From Sphingobium quisquiliarum P25 (lineage in GTDB: Bacteria; Pseudomonadota; Alphaproteobacteria; Sphingomonadales; Sphingomonadaceae), in NCBI RefSeq assembly GCF_000445065.1, contig NZ_ATHO01000101.1, positions 1-64,000 of the forward strand: a DNA stretch of 64,000 nucleotides, in the 5' to 3' direction. Numbering within the stretch: the stretch's first letter is position 1; every line of letters begins with the position of its first letter. Shown in pieces: positions 54,969 through 63,346 of this stretch. Below the pieces are notes generated by a model. It saw only the letters and a program-made list of their open reading frames with translations, had not been told where the DNA came from and made no database searches. The position numbers and the translations under genes were made by a program.

Positions 54969-55307
54969 TCAGCAGATCGTTTCAGCGGCGAACCGTTCCG
55001 CATCCGCGATATCGAGTTCGATAATCCACAGATCGGGGTCTGACCGGCGGCGGCGCGCTATATATTGGGACAGCGCCTCAGGTCCCTCCTGCGGCTCCGG
55101 TCCGCAGCGAGTCAGCCGGTATCCTCCTTCCCAGTCGGGAACCCGCTCGAAAAGCCCTGAATCCTGTCCCTTTTCAACGGCCTGGATCAGGATGACGCCG
55201 CTGATTTCGTCGCCTTTCACCAGCACGGTGGCAAAGCCTCCAGCAGCGGCGGCGCGGCGCACCAGCACGTTGACCAGTATCGCGCTGGTCAGCCGGTCAG
55301 CCTGCAT
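54969..55307 (-). CDS. DUF1491 family protein
   Basis: A 112-residue soluble protein with the family stretch EISGVILIQAVEKGQDSGL and the pattern RLTSAILVNVLVRRAAAAGG near the N-terminus, then LTRCGPEPQEGPEA and the ending DLWIIELDIADAERFA. DUF1491 is a small alphaproteobacterial family of unknown function, often next to the ptsN or parB region. Its start overlaps the thioesterase stop by 11 bp, so they are co-translated. Same strand as PaaI-like thioesterase and ptsN. Confidence 0.85.
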   Translation of the reverse strand: MQADRLTSAILVNVLVRRAAAAGGFATVLVKGDEISGVILIQAVEKGQDSGLFERVPDWEGGYRLTRCGPEPQEGPEALSQYIARRRRSDPDLWIIELDIADAERFAAETIC

Positions 55308-55767
55308 AGCCAGGCAGGGAAGAAAGGGGGAATTGCGACCGCATGAAGGTGCCGGTGCCCCGGCCGACTTCCTCGCCTTCCATGTCGATCAGGCTCGCTT
55401 CGGCGACGAAGACTCGCCGCCTGCCGCTGATCCACCGGCCCTCGGCCCGGATTCGGCCAGGCCCGATCGGCCGCGTGAACAGCAGGTTGAACGCGGTGGT
55501 CAGCAGGAATCGATCGCTCACCAGACTGTTCGCGGCATAGAAGGCCGCATCGTCCAGCATCTTGAAATAGACCGTCCCATGCACGGCCCCAGCAGCGTGG
55601 AACTGGCTTTCGTCCACGTCGAATTCGATGACGGAACGGCCCGCTTCGCTGATCGTCAGTTCGGACCGGAACAGCCTGTTGATCGGCGCGGAGCGGTAGA
55701 GATTTTCCAGCGCACGGAAATGCGCCGCCTCGCCGCTGGGAGACGCCGCCGCGTCAGGCCGCGTCAC
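55297..55767 (-). CDS. PaaI-family thioesterase (hotdog)
   Basis: A 156-residue protein with a single hotdog domain: the pattern FHAAGAVHGTVYFKMLDDAAFYAANSL is the PaaI-type active-site loop with helix, and FLLTTAFNLLFTRPIGPGRIRAEGRW plus VFVAEASLIDMEG complete the domain. Such enzymes hydrolyse acyl-CoA. I start at GTG 55765-55767, which trims a frame that otherwise runs into ptsN. The gene overlaps ptsN by 14 bp and DUF1491 by 11 bp. Confidence 0.88.
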   Translation of the reverse strand: MTRPDAAASPSGEAAHFRALENLYRSAPINRLFRSELTISEAGRSVIEFDVDESQFHAAGAVHGTVYFKMLDDAAFYAANSLVSDRFLLTTAFNLLFTRPIGPGRIRAEGRWISGRRRVFVAEASLIDMEGEEVGRGTGTFMRSQFPLSSLPGYAG

Positions 55768-56221
55768 GCGCTTCGCCGCCCGCCAGCAGCGCGTGCAGCG
55801 CTTCAGGGGATTGAGCCCCGCGCAGCCGGGCGACATTGCCTTCCTCGCGCAGATATCGGGAAACCCGCGCCAGCGTCTTCAAATGCTCGGCGCCACTGTC
55901 CACCGGCGACAGCAGGGCAAAGACGATATCCACCGGCGCATCATCCACCGCATCGAAGGGCATGGCGGGGTTGAGCAAAGCAACGACGCCGCGCATCCGG
56001 TCGAGGCCGGGAATCTTCGCATGGGGAATGGCGACTCCGCCGCCAAAGCCGGTCGATCCCAGCTTTTCGCGCTCAAGCAGCGCTTCGGCCACAGCCTGGG
56101 ATTCCAGGCCATAGGCTGATGCCGCGAGTTGCCCGATCTTCTGGAAAAGCGGCCTCTTGCCATTCACCGAAAGGCCTGTGGCGAGCGCATCAAGCGCGAC
56201 GATATCGGTGAAATGAACCAT
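55754..56221 (-). CDS. ptsN: PTS IIA-like nitrogen-regulatory protein PtsN
   Basis: A 155-residue EIIA-Ntr type protein. The phosphorylated His67 lies in GGVAIPHAKIPGLDRM, the site motif. Acts in the nitrogen PTS relay with PtsP and NPr, controlling potassium uptake and stress responses; other members were not found in the window. I prefer the ATG at 56219-56221 (start MVHFTDIVAL); an upstream GTG would add 9 residues. Neighbours are hpf upstream (with a hairpin between) and a thioesterase downstream. Confidence 0.95.
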   Translation of the reverse strand: MVHFTDIVALDALATGLSVNGKRPLFQKIGQLAASAYGLESQAVAEALLEREKLGSTGFGGGVAIPHAKIPGLDRMRGVVALLNPAMPFDAVDDAPVDIVFALLSPVDSGAEHLKTLARVSRYLREEGNVARLRGAQSPEALHALLAGGEARDAA

Positions 56222-56300
56222 GACCAACCCGGAACAGCCGAGCCGCACTCCGTTTCTTCAAATTGCGCGACACTCGGGGATATGAAGCCCGGCCCCATAA

Positions 56301-56330
56301 GCCGCCGGCCAGCGAAGGTCAACCGGCGGC
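56301..56330. terminator. 8-bp hairpin between hpf and ptsN
   Basis: GCCGCCGG (56301-56308) pairs with CCGGCGGC (56323-56330). It lies 19-48 bp past the hpf stop, no U-tract. May attenuate read-through into ptsN or protect the 3' end. Confidence 0.4.
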
Positions 56331-56348
56331 CAGGGGACGGCCTTAACG

Positions 56349-56942
56349 TCAGGAACGCGGCTCTACCCAGCCGATCGTCCCGTCCTGACGGCGATAGACC
56401 ATATTATAGGCCGACGTGCCCGCATTCAGGAACAGCAGCGCATTGGTGTTGCGCAGGTCCAGCATCATCACGGCGTCAGACACGCTGGCTTCGGGAATGT
56501 CCACGCGGGTCTCCGCCACGATCAGAGGCGCTTCGGCGGGCTCCTCCTCGTCCGACGACCCGGCGAAAATCGTATATCCCGCTCCATCCACGCCATCGAG
56601 GTCATAGCCGTTCGCGCGCTGCGCCTCGGCCGCGACGGCCTGCTGGTGCCGGTCCTTCAACCGGCGCATATAGCGCCTGAGCTGCCGTTCGATCCGTTCG
56701 GCCGCCTGGTCGAAGGCGGGGTGCGCTTCCTGCGCTTCTCCCGATCCTTTCAGGATCAGGCCGGTCATGACATGGCAGACGATGTCGCAATGGAAGGCGC
56801 CGTGTGGAGCAGGCCGGAACGTGACCTGCGCGGAAATCGTGCGGGCAAAATATTTCTCGGCCATCGCCTCCAGCCGGGTCCAGACATGCTGCTTGAGCGC
56901 ATCGCCCGTGTCGACCTGATGTCCGGAAACACGAATATCCAT
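56349..56942 (-). CDS. hpf: Ribosome hibernation-promoting factor, long form
   Basis: A 197-residue protein that dimerises 70S ribosomes into 100S particles in stationary phase. The N-terminal HPF/RaiA domain (MDIRVSGHQVDTGDALKQHV… KYFARTISAQVTFRPAPHG) is followed by a linker and the long-form C-terminal dimer domain (MMLDLRNTNALLFLNAGTSA, YRRQDGTIGWVEPR). ATG 56940-56942 is marked by a strong AAGGAG. Upstream of ptsN and in the same direction; the classic neighbour rpoN is absent, so the group is split. Confidence 0.95.
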   Translation of the reverse strand: MDIRVSGHQVDTGDALKQHVWTRLEAMAEKYFARTISAQVTFRPAPHGAFHCDIVCHVMTGLILKGSGEAQEAHPAFDQAAERIERQLRRYMRRLKDRHQQAVAAEAQRANGYDLDGVDGAGYTIFAGSSDEEEPAEAPLIVAETRVDIPEASVSDAVMMLDLRNTNALLFLNAGTSAYNMVYRRQDGTIGWVEPRS

Positions 56943-57023
56943 ATGCCTTCTCCTTATTCTTGCGGGCCGCTGGACAGCGGCCCGGTGGCCGAAACTCAAA
57001 GGTTGGGCTTCACGGCCCCGCCT

Positions 57024-57716
57024 TCAAGCTTCCTCCAGCCAGAGCGGCTTTTCCAGCGTCGCGACGAACGCTGCATGCCGTTCCAGCTCCACCGCGCTCG
57101 CCTGAAAAACGCGCGCGGGACGAACAGGGCGAACCGCGACAATCGCCGCAAGTTCCACCTGAACCGTGCCTTTCTCCTCCTGCTGTGCAAGACCAAGGCC
57201 GATCTGACGCCCCCCGGTCAGTTCGATGTAAAGCTGGGCGAGCAGTTCGGCATCGAGCAGCGCGCCATGCTTGATCCGATGGCTGCGATCTATGCCATAG
57301 CGGCTGCACAGGGCATCCAGGCTGTGCTTCGCGCCGGGATGAAGCTGCCGCGCTATGGCGACGGTGTCGATCATCCGGTGCATGCCTACTTCGGGCAAGC
57401 CGCACAGCCTCAATTCATGATTCAGAAAGCCGAAATCAAACCGGGCATTATGCGCGACGAGATGGCTGTCCTCCAGAAAGTCGAGCAGTTCCTCGACTCC
57501 GGCCGAAAAGAGCGGCTTGTCCCTCAGAAAGACGTCCGACAGGCCATGCACCGCCTCGGCCGCCGCGGGCATGGAACGTTGCGGATTGTAATAAGCGTGG
57601 AAGGTCCGGCCGGTCGGCACGCGGTTGAAAAGTTCGATACAGCCTATTTCCACCAGCCGATCGCCGGACGCCGGGTCAAGGCCGGTCGTTTCGGTATCAA
57701 AGATAATCTCGCGCAT
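57024..57716 (-). CDS. dnaQ: DNA polymerase III epsilon subunit (proofreading exonuclease)
   Basis: A 230-residue DEDDh exonuclease that proofreads replication. ExoI motif IIFDTETTGLDP (D7, E9), ExoII HNARFDFGFLNHE, ExoIII with YGIDRSHRIKHGALLDAELLAQLY carrying the final His and Asp. The C-terminal segment is the polymerase-binding tail. It continues the origin-proximal cluster PPSR-maf-aroE-coaE-dnaQ, the same as in Caulobacter, with a 33-bp gap after coaE. Confidence 0.97.
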   Translation of the reverse strand: MREIIFDTETTGLDPASGDRLVEIGCIELFNRVPTGRTFHAYYNPQRSMPAAAEAVHGLSDVFLRDKPLFSAGVEELLDFLEDSHLVAHNARFDFGFLNHELRLCGLPEVGMHRMIDTVAIARQLHPGAKHSLDALCSRYGIDRSHRIKHGALLDAELLAQLYIELTGGRQIGLGLAQQEEKGTVQVELAAIVAVRPVRPARVFQASAVELERHAAFVATLEKPLWLEEA

Positions 57717-57749
57717 TGGCCTCTTTAACCGATTCTGGCCGGATCTTCC

Positions 57750-58343
57750 TTATCGGCCCCTCTTGGCCTCAAGGCAAGCGACCAGGCGCCGCACCTGCGC
57801 GCGCGTGGCCGCGAAAGTGGTGCCGGTGTCGATGATATGATCGGCGCGCCGCCGCTTTTCGGCATCGGGCGTCTGCAAATGCAGGATCCGGCGGAATTTC
57901 GCCGGAGTCATGCCGGGACGCGAGAGCACGCGCTTGCGCTGCTTCCAGGCAGGGGCGGTGACGACGATCACCCCCGCCACCTTGCGATCATGATGCTTCT
58001 CGAAGAGGAGGGGGATGTCCAGCACGACGAAGCTGCGCGCCCGGTGCCGCCGCAGAAAGGCCATGCGCCGCTGCTGCACCGCCGGATGAACGATCGCCTC
58101 AAGCGCCTTCAGTTCATGCGGATGACCGAACACGGCCGCGCCCAGCTTCACCCGGTCGACGCCCATGGGACCGGTCGTGCCGGGGAAGCGCGCATCGATC
58201 GCGGGAAGCAAGGCGCCACCTGGTCCTTGCAGCCGATGCACTTCGGCATCCGCGTCGAACACCGGCACGCCTTCCCGCCGCAGCATGCGCGCGACGGCCG
58301 ACTTGCCCATGCCGATCGATCCGGTCAGCCCATAGATCTTCAT
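57750..58343 (-). CDS. coaE: Dephospho-CoA kinase
   Basis: Catalyses the final step of CoA synthesis, phosphorylation of dephospho-CoA. The 197-residue protein has the P-loop GSIGMGKSA (8-16), the DVDAEVHRL-type segment FDADAEVHRL and the lid DIPLLFEKHHDRKV. Family length is normal. ATG at 58341-58343, three bases past the aroE stop, on the same strand. An ordinary housekeeping gene here fixed by the conserved origin-proximal order. Confidence 0.97.
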   Translation of the reverse strand: MKIYGLTGSIGMGKSAVARMLRREGVPVFDADAEVHRLQGPGGALLPAIDARFPGTTGPMGVDRVKLGAAVFGHPHELKALEAIVHPAVQQRRMAFLRRHRARSFVVLDIPLLFEKHHDRKVAGVIVVTAPAWKQRKRVLSRPGMTPAKFRRILHLQTPDAEKRRRADHIIDTGTTFAATRAQVRRLVACLEAKRGR

Positions 58344-58346
58344 GGC

Positions 58347-59168
58347 TCAGGCGGCGAGAAGCAGGGCGCGCAGTTCATCGTCCCGCTCGCGCGGCGCCTG
58401 CGCGTCGAAAAATATGTCGAACGCCAGCGCCGCCTGCCCGATCAGCATCTCCAGACCGTCGAGCAGCTTGAACCCATGCTCCCGCGCGTTTTTCAGCAGC
58501 GGCGTCTCCAGCGGCGCATAGACGATGTCATAGACCGTCGCTCCAGTGGCCAGGGGCGTCAGGTCGAGTTCCAGCGGCGGCTGTCCGGCCATGCCCAAAG
58601 ACGTGCTGTTGACCAGCAGGTCAGCGGGCGGAAGCACATCGGCCATGCCGATGACCCGGCCCTTGATTCCCGCACGGTCGAGCAGCGCCTGTCCCTTCGC
58701 CGCATCGCGCGCCATGATGGTGATGTCCGGCACGCCAAGGCTGGTGAGCGCGAACAATATGGCGCGCGCGGCCCCGCCAGCCCCCACCAGAACAGCGCTT
58801 TCGCCCTTCCACTTGTCGCGCAGCAGCGGCTGGAGGAAACCGCCCGCATCGGTGTTCGTGCCGATCAGCGGCCCGCCGGTCTCGCTGGCGATCGTGTTCA
58901 TCGCTCCGATCCGCTCGCGAACGCCGCCCGGATCGTCGGTATAATCCATGACGGCGATCTTGTGCGGGATGGTGACATTGCACCCAAGCCAGTCGGGATC
59001 GGCCCGCCGCTCCAGAAAATAGGCGGCAAGGCCCTGGCTGGTCACATGCGTCTTGCGATATTCCGCCTCGATGCCCAGGCAGTCGAGCCAGAAATTATGG
59101 ATGAGCGGCGATTTGCTGTGCGCGATCGGGTCGCCGATCACTTCGGCATAGGGGAGCGTGTCGGTCAT
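58347..59168 (-). CDS. aroE: Shikimate dehydrogenase
   Basis: NADP-dependent reduction of 3-dehydroshikimate to shikimate in aromatic amino-acid synthesis. The 273-residue protein has the substrate motif SKSPLIHNFWL, the catalytic Lys in NVTIPHK and the Rossmann segment VLVGAGGAARAILFAL; NSTSLGM follows. Its ATG overlaps the maf stop (ATGA), so the two are translationally coupled. Position in the maf-aroE-coaE order matches the alphaproteobacterial origin region. Confidence 0.97.
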   Translation of the reverse strand: MTDTLPYAEVIGDPIAHSKSPLIHNFWLDCLGIEAEYRKTHVTSQGLAAYFLERRADPDWLGCNVTIPHKIAVMDYTDDPGGVRERIGAMNTIASETGGPLIGTNTDAGGFLQPLLRDKWKGESAVLVGAGGAARAILFALTSLGVPDITIMARDAAKGQALLDRAGIKGRVIGMADVLPPADLLVNSTSLGMAGQPPLELDLTPLATGATVYDIVYAPLETPLLKNAREHGFKLLDGLEMLIGQAALAFDIFFDAQAPRERDDELRALLLAA

Positions 59169-59758
59169 GACGGCAGAACGCCCCGTGTGCGCAGAAAGTC
59201 AAGCAGCGGCAGCAGCGGCAGGCCCTGGATCGCGAACTGGCTGCCTTCGATCCTGCTGAACAGCTGCGCGCCGGGCCCTTCGATCCGGTAACAGCCCACG
59301 CACCAGCGGCACTCATCCCATTCCCGGTCGAGATAGGAGGCGATGAATTCATCGGACAGCGGCCGCACGGTCATGCGCACCCGTTCGACATGCCGCCAGA
59401 TCGGCTCTCCGTTGAGGACGATGACGGCGGCGCTGTGCAGATGATGCACCTGACCCGACAGCAGCTTCAATATCCGTTCGGCGTCGGCCCGATCGACAGC
59501 CTTGTCGATCATGCTTCCGTCCCCCAGGCTCAACGTCTGGTCGCATCCCAGCACCAGCGCCCCGGCGACGCGGCGCGAAACGCGAAGCGCCTTCAACTCC
59601 GCCAGTGCATCCGCCAGCGCCCGCGCGTCCAGCCCGTCGGCACGCAGCGCGCCCTTCGCCGCTTCTTCGTCCACGCCGGGCGACAGCGCCTCGAACGGCA
59701 CCTGCGCCGCTTGCAGCAGGGCCCGGCGGCTCGCGCTTTGGGAAGCCAGCACGATCAT
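59165..59758 (-). CDS. Maf-family nucleotide pyrophosphatase
   Basis: A 197-residue house-cleaning pyrophosphatase that hydrolyses non-canonical or methylated nucleotides (dTTP/UTP or m7GTP type). N-terminal motif VLASQSASRRALLQ and GCDQTLSLGDG are diagnostic. Overlaps the PPSR stop by four bases (ATGA) and aroE by four. The substrate subgroup is not resolved. It is the Maf gene next to oriC in the Caulobacter order. Confidence 0.93.
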   Translation of the reverse strand: MIVLASQSASRRALLQAAQVPFEALSPGVDEEAAKGALRADGLDARALADALAELKALRVSRRVAGALVLGCDQTLSLGDGSMIDKAVDRADAERILKLLSGQVHHLHSAAVIVLNGEPIWRHVERVRMTVRPLSDEFIASYLDREWDECRWCVGCYRIEGPGAQLFSRIEGSQFAIQGLPLLPLLDFLRTRGVLPS

Positions 59759-60582
59759 ATGTCATTTCCTTCCGCCAGCACGCGGTCGTTGAACAGGTTG
59801 ATGATGGCCGCGGCGGCTTCCTCGATCGACCGGCGGGTCATGTCGATCACCGGCCAGCCATTGTCGGCGAACATGCGGCGGGCAAAGGCCAGCTCCTCCT
59901 GCACCTTCTCTATGTCCACATAGCTGGTTTCCGGCGCCTGGTTGAGCGACAGCAGCCGGTTGCGGCGGATCTGCACCAGCCGTTCGGGACTGACGGTAAG
60001 GCCGACGACCATGGGATGTTTCAGCGAAAACAGGCTGCGCGGCGGGGGCGATTGCACCACCAGCGGGATATTGGCGGTCTTGTAACCCCTGTTGGCAAGG
60101 TAGATGGACGTTGGCGTCTTGGACGCGCGCGACACGCCCGCCAGGACGATGTCGGCCTCCTCCCAATTTTCATGTCCCACGCCGTCATCATGGGCGATGG
60201 TGAACTGGATCGCCTCGATCCGTGCGAAATAGGCCTCGTCCAATATATGCTTGCGGCCCGGCCGGTTGCGGGTTTCCTGCCCCAATATGTTGGACAGCGC
60301 GTCCGTCACGCTGTCGAGCGCGGCGACATGGGGCAGGCCCAGCGCCCGGCACCGCGTCTCCAGCCGCCGCCGCAACTGGTGATTGGACAGGGTGAAAAGC
60401 ACCAGGCCCGGATTGGCGGCGATCTCCTCCATGATCCGGTCGAGATGGACATCGGACCGCACCATGGGCCAGAAATGCCGTACCGCCTCCACATTTTCGA
60501 ATGCGCCGATCGCCGCCTTGGCGATATTTTCCAGCGTTTCGCCGGTGGAGTCCGACAGGAGGTGAAGGTGAATGCGCGACAT
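59755..60582 (-). CDS. Pyruvate,water dikinase regulatory protein (PPSR, DUF299)
   Basis: A 275-residue bifunctional kinase/pyrophosphorylase that switches PEP synthetase or PPDK on and off. The nucleotide motif is GVSRASKTPTSIYLANRG (P-loop-like), typical of the DUF299 family, and the N-terminus (MSRIHLHLLSDSTGETLE) is nearly invariant. In Caulobacter and Rickettsia this gene (RP001 homologue) flanks oriC; here it sits directly left of the predicted origin, reading away from it. No PpdK/PpsA gene in the window. Confidence 0.95.
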   Translation of the reverse strand: MSRIHLHLLSDSTGETLENIAKAAIGAFENVEAVRHFWPMVRSDVHLDRIMEEIAANPGLVLFTLSNHQLRRRLETRCRALGLPHVAALDSVTDALSNILGQETRNRPGRKHILDEAYFARIEAIQFTIAHDDGVGHENWEEADIVLAGVSRASKTPTSIYLANRGYKTANIPLVVQSPPPRSLFSLKHPMVVGLTVSPERLVQIRRNRLLSLNQAPETSYVDIEKVQEELAFARRMFADNGWPVIDMTRRSIEEAAAAIINLFNDRVLAEGNDI

Positions 60583-60605
60583 GGAGCATATCTCTGTGTG
60601 GAGGC

Positions 60606-60614
60606 TGTGGATAA
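60606..60614 (-). promoter_or_regulatory. DnaA box, perfect
   Basis: TGTGGATAA on the plus strand, that is TTATCCACA on minus, exactly the high-affinity DnaA consensus. It lies 24 bp upstream of the PPSR start and may also repress that gene. Confidence 0.85.
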
Positions 60615-60674
60615 AGCAAGGGATAGGTTGCGGAGCAAATCGCCTCCTTTTCCCTCTCTGCGCTCCGCCTTTTT

Positions 60675-60726
60675 TTACCCACAGCCCTTCAACAAGCCCG
60701 TAATTTCATCCACATGCTGTGAGTAA
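60675..60726. promoter_or_regulatory. Cluster of three near-consensus DnaA boxes
   Basis: TTACCCACA (60675-60683) and TCATCCACA (60706-60714) each differ from TTATCCACA at one base; TGTGAGTAA (60718-60726, reverse TTACTCACA) at two. The three sit within 52 bp, 61 bp from the perfect box, a spacing compatible with cooperative DnaA binding. Confidence 0.65.
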
Positions 60727-60868
60727 CGGGGACAAGCCCATTGAATCGACCGGGTCGGCCTAGCTCGAAAGAGTCAAGCTGTTGGCAAATCCGGGCGTAG
60801 CGCATAAACCCCGCTGCCAAGCGCCCAACTATCTCCATCATCCTTTTAGAATCTAAATAAGAGAGTTT

Positions 60869-61930
60869 ATGACGGGACCAGATGCCGGCCAGTCCGCCGG
60901 GCCTTCCAAGCCGCTGCTTTCCGTCCTCAACGGTGAATGCCCCGCCGTGCCGCCCATGTGGCTGATGCGGCAGGCGGGCCGTTACCTGCCCGAATATCGC
61001 GCGCTGCGGGCTGAAAAGGGCGGCTTTCTGGAACTGGTCTATGACAGCGCGGCGGCGGCCGAGGTGACCTTGCAGCCGCTGCGCCGCTTCGGCTTTGATG
61101 GCGCGATCCTCTTTTCCGACATATTGATCATCCCCTACGCCATGGGCCAGGACCTCTGGTTCGAAGCGGGGGAGGGGCCCCGCCTCGCGCCCACGCTGGA
61201 CCAGACGGATCTTGCCGCGCTGAAACCCGATTTCAGCCGCTTCGACGCTGTCTATGAAACGGTGCGGCAGGTGAAGGCGGCGCTTGATCCCGCCGTCACC
61301 TTCCTTGGCTTTGCGGGCAGCCCCTGGACCATCGCCACCTATATGGTCGCGGGGCAGGGCAGCAAGGATCAGGGCGCGGCGCGGCGGCTCGCCTATAACG
61401 GCCCGGAACGCTTCGCCGCCATCATCGACGCCATCGTGGATGCGACCGTCACCTATCTGTCCGGCCAGATCCAGGCGGGGGTCGAAGCGGTGCAGCTGTT
61501 CGACAGCTGGGCGGGCAGCCTTGCTCCCTTGCAGTTCGACCGTTGGGTGATCGCACCCAATCGCGCGATCGTGGAACGGTTGAGGCAGCTTCATCCCGGC
61601 ATTCCGGTGATCGGCTTTCCCAAGGGCGCGGGCGCGAAGCTGGCGGACTATGCGGCGGGGACCGGCGTCGATGCGGTGGGCATCGATGAAACCGTCGATC
61701 CGCATTGGGCCAACCGCGTGCTTCCAGCGGGGCTGGCCGTACAGGGTAATCTCGATCCGCTTGCGCTCATCGCGGGCGGACGCGCGGTCGAAGAGGCGGT
61801 GGACAATATCCGCGCCGCCTTTGCGGGACGCCCGCACATCTTCAACCTGGGTCATGGAATCCTGCCCGACACGCCGGTTCCGCATGTCGAGGCGTTGATC
61901 ACCTATCTCCGGCAAGGAAAGGACGGCTGA
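60869..61930 (+). CDS. hemE: Uroporphyrinogen decarboxylase
   Basis: Converts uroporphyrinogen III to coproporphyrinogen III in haem synthesis. The 353-residue protein has PPMWLMRQAGRYLPEYR, the family start motif, then FSDILIIPYAMGQ and GFAGSPWTIATYMV; catalytic Asp is in FSDILI. GC-rich codons and length are normal. It lies directly right of oriC, as in Caulobacter, and its promoter is probably in the A/T-rich end of oriC. The hemJ start overlaps its stop (TGATG). Confidence 0.98.
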   Translation: MTGPDAGQSAGPSKPLLSVLNGECPAVPPMWLMRQAGRYLPEYRALRAEKGGFLELVYDSAAAAEVTLQPLRRFGFDGAILFSDILIIPYAMGQDLWFEAGEGPRLAPTLDQTDLAALKPDFSRFDAVYETVRQVKAALDPAVTFLGFAGSPWTIATYMVAGQGSKDQGAARRLAYNGPERFAAIIDAIVDATVTYLSGQIQAGVEAVQLFDSWAGSLAPLQFDRWVIAPNRAIVERLRQLHPGIPVIGFPKGAGAKLADYAAGTGVDAVGIDETVDPHWANRVLPAGLAVQGNLDPLALIAGGRAVEEAVDNIRAAFAGRPHIFNLGHGILPDTPVPHVEALITYLRQGKDG

Positions 61931-62370
61931 TGCCCTATCTTGGCGCTGCCTATCTGTGGGTGAAGGCCGCCCATGTCATCTTCGTCATCTTCCTGATGGC
62001 CGGGCTGTTCATGATGCCGCGCTTCTTCGTCTATCACCATCAATGCCCCGCCGGATCGGACGAAGACCGCAAATGGATCGACAGGGAAAGGCGGCTGCTC
62101 AAGATCATCCTCAACCCGTCGCTGATCCTGGTGTGGGTCTTCGGCCTGATGCTGATGGTGGAGATCGGCGCGTGGAACTTCGGCTGGTTCCACCTGAAAC
62201 TGCTCTTCGTCCTGGGGCTGTCAGCTTATCATGGCTGGATCGCTGGCTATACGAAGAAGCTCGCCAAGGGCCTGCGGCCGATGAGCGAGAAGAAGTTGCG
62301 GCTGCTCAACGAGATTCCGGGGATCGCCGCGGCGGTGATCGTCGTCGCGGTGATCGTGAAGCCCTTTTGA
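61930..62370 (+). CDS. hemJ: HemJ-type protoporphyrinogen IX oxidase
   Basis: A 146-residue membrane protein of the HemJ/CopD-like family that oxidises protoporphyrinogen IX. Four hydrophobic segments (about 8-30, 55-78, 80-98, 125-143); the family residues KAAHVIFVIFLMAGLFMMPRFFVYH include a conserved His (10). A second conserved His lies in LSAYHGWIAG. It is translationally coupled to hemE, fitting a haem-pathway pair. No hemG or hemY seen. Confidence 0.92.
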   Translation: MPYLGAAYLWVKAAHVIFVIFLMAGLFMMPRFFVYHHQCPAGSDEDRKWIDRERRLLKIILNPSLILVWVFGLMLMVEIGAWNFGWFHLKLLFVLGLSAYHGWIAGYTKKLAKGLRPMSEKKLRLLNEIPGIAAAVIVVAVIVKPF

Positions 62371-62385
62371 CAGGCAGCGGCGCTA

Positions 62386-63234
62386 TCATTCAGCCGCCGG
62401 GTTGACCGGGATATTGTCGATCAGCCGGGTCCGCCCCAGCTTCGCCGCGCCGAGCAGCCGGGCAGGGCGGTCCAGCACGCGCATCGGCTCCAGCGTCGCC
62501 GCGTCGCACAGGCTGACATAATCGATGGGGTCGAATCCATGGGCGGCCAGCGTCGCGATCGCCTTGGCCAGCGCCGCTTCCACCGCCATTCCCTTCTCCA
62601 TCTGCCGCGCCGCTTCTCCCAGCGCGCGGGGAAGGGCGAGCGCCTCGCGCCGTTCCTCTTCGCTGAGATAGGCGTTGCGCGAAGACAGGGCGAGCCCGTC
62701 CTCCGCCCGCTGGGTCGGCACGCCGATGATCTCGACCGGCAGGTCAAGGTCCTGCACCATGCGGCGGATGACGGCGAGCTGCTGATAATCCTTCTCGCCG
62801 AACAGCGCCACATCGGGCTGGACCTGGTTGAACAGCTTGGTGACGACAGTGGCGACTCCGTCGAAATGACCGGGGCGCGCCGCTCCATCCAGACCCTCGG
62901 TCAGGCCCGACAGGCTGATATTGGTCGCATAGCCCGCCGGATACATGACCTCGACGCCGGGCGCCCACAGCAGGTCAACCCCTGCGGCCTGGAGCATTTG
63001 CGCGTCCTTCGCCTCGCGCCGGGGATAGGAATCCAGATCCTCATTCGCTCCGAACTGGCGCGGATTGACGAAGATCGACACGACGACATGCGCCGCATGC
63101 CTGCGCGCTTCCTCGACCAGCGCCATATGGCCCTCGTGGAGCGCCCCCATGGTCGGCACGAGCGCGATCCTTCCATCGCTTTTCATCGGTTTGAGAGCGG
63201 ATCGCAGGGCGGGAATATCACGGAAGATTTGCAC
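62386..63234 (-). CDS. panC: Pantoate--beta-alanine ligase
   Basis: Makes pantothenate from pantoate and beta-alanine with ATP, in the coenzyme A pathway. The 282-residue protein carries the nucleotide motif VPTMGALHEGHMALV (HIGH-like), SIFVNPRQFGANEDLDSYPR and VALFGEKDYQQLAVIRRMV. GTG start at 63232-63234. Convergent with hemJ with a 15-bp gap. No panB or panD in the window; coaE, a later step of the same pathway, is 4 kb away. Confidence 0.97.
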   Translation of the reverse strand: MQIFRDIPALRSALKPMKSDGRIALVPTMGALHEGHMALVEEARRHAAHVVVSIFVNPRQFGANEDLDSYPRREAKDAQMLQAAGVDLLWAPGVEVMYPAGYATNISLSGLTEGLDGAARPGHFDGVATVVTKLFNQVQPDVALFGEKDYQQLAVIRRMVQDLDLPVEIIGVPTQRAEDGLALSSRNAYLSEEERREALALPRALGEAARQMEKGMAVEAALAKAIATLAAHGFDPIDYVSLCDAATLEPMRVLDRPARLLGAAKLGRTRLIDNIPVNPAAE

Positions 63235-63346
63235 GGGACGAGGGGCTCCGATAAGGCATCAGCCAAGGGGATTATCCTTGCTAAGGCATGGCCGGGCAAG
63301 GCGGTCAAGAATCATTGCGGCACATGAACGGGGTTATTGAGGTCCG

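Larger units (their letters stand above)
60583..60868. other. Chromosomal replication origin (oriC)
   Basis: The 286-bp space between the DUF299 gene and hemE is the position of oriC in Caulobacter and Rickettsia. It contains a perfect DnaA box (TTATCCACA, reverse, 60606-60614), near matches TTACCCACA (60675-60683), TCATCCACA (60706-60714) and reverse TTACTCACA (60718-60726), three GANTC methylation sites (60743, 60771, 60849), and an A/T-rich stretch beside hemE (60841-60870, ATCTAAATAA) that could unwind. I saw no clear CtrA site (TTAA-N7-TTAA). Flanking genes are transcribed away from it on both sides. Not proven experimentally. Confidence 0.85.
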
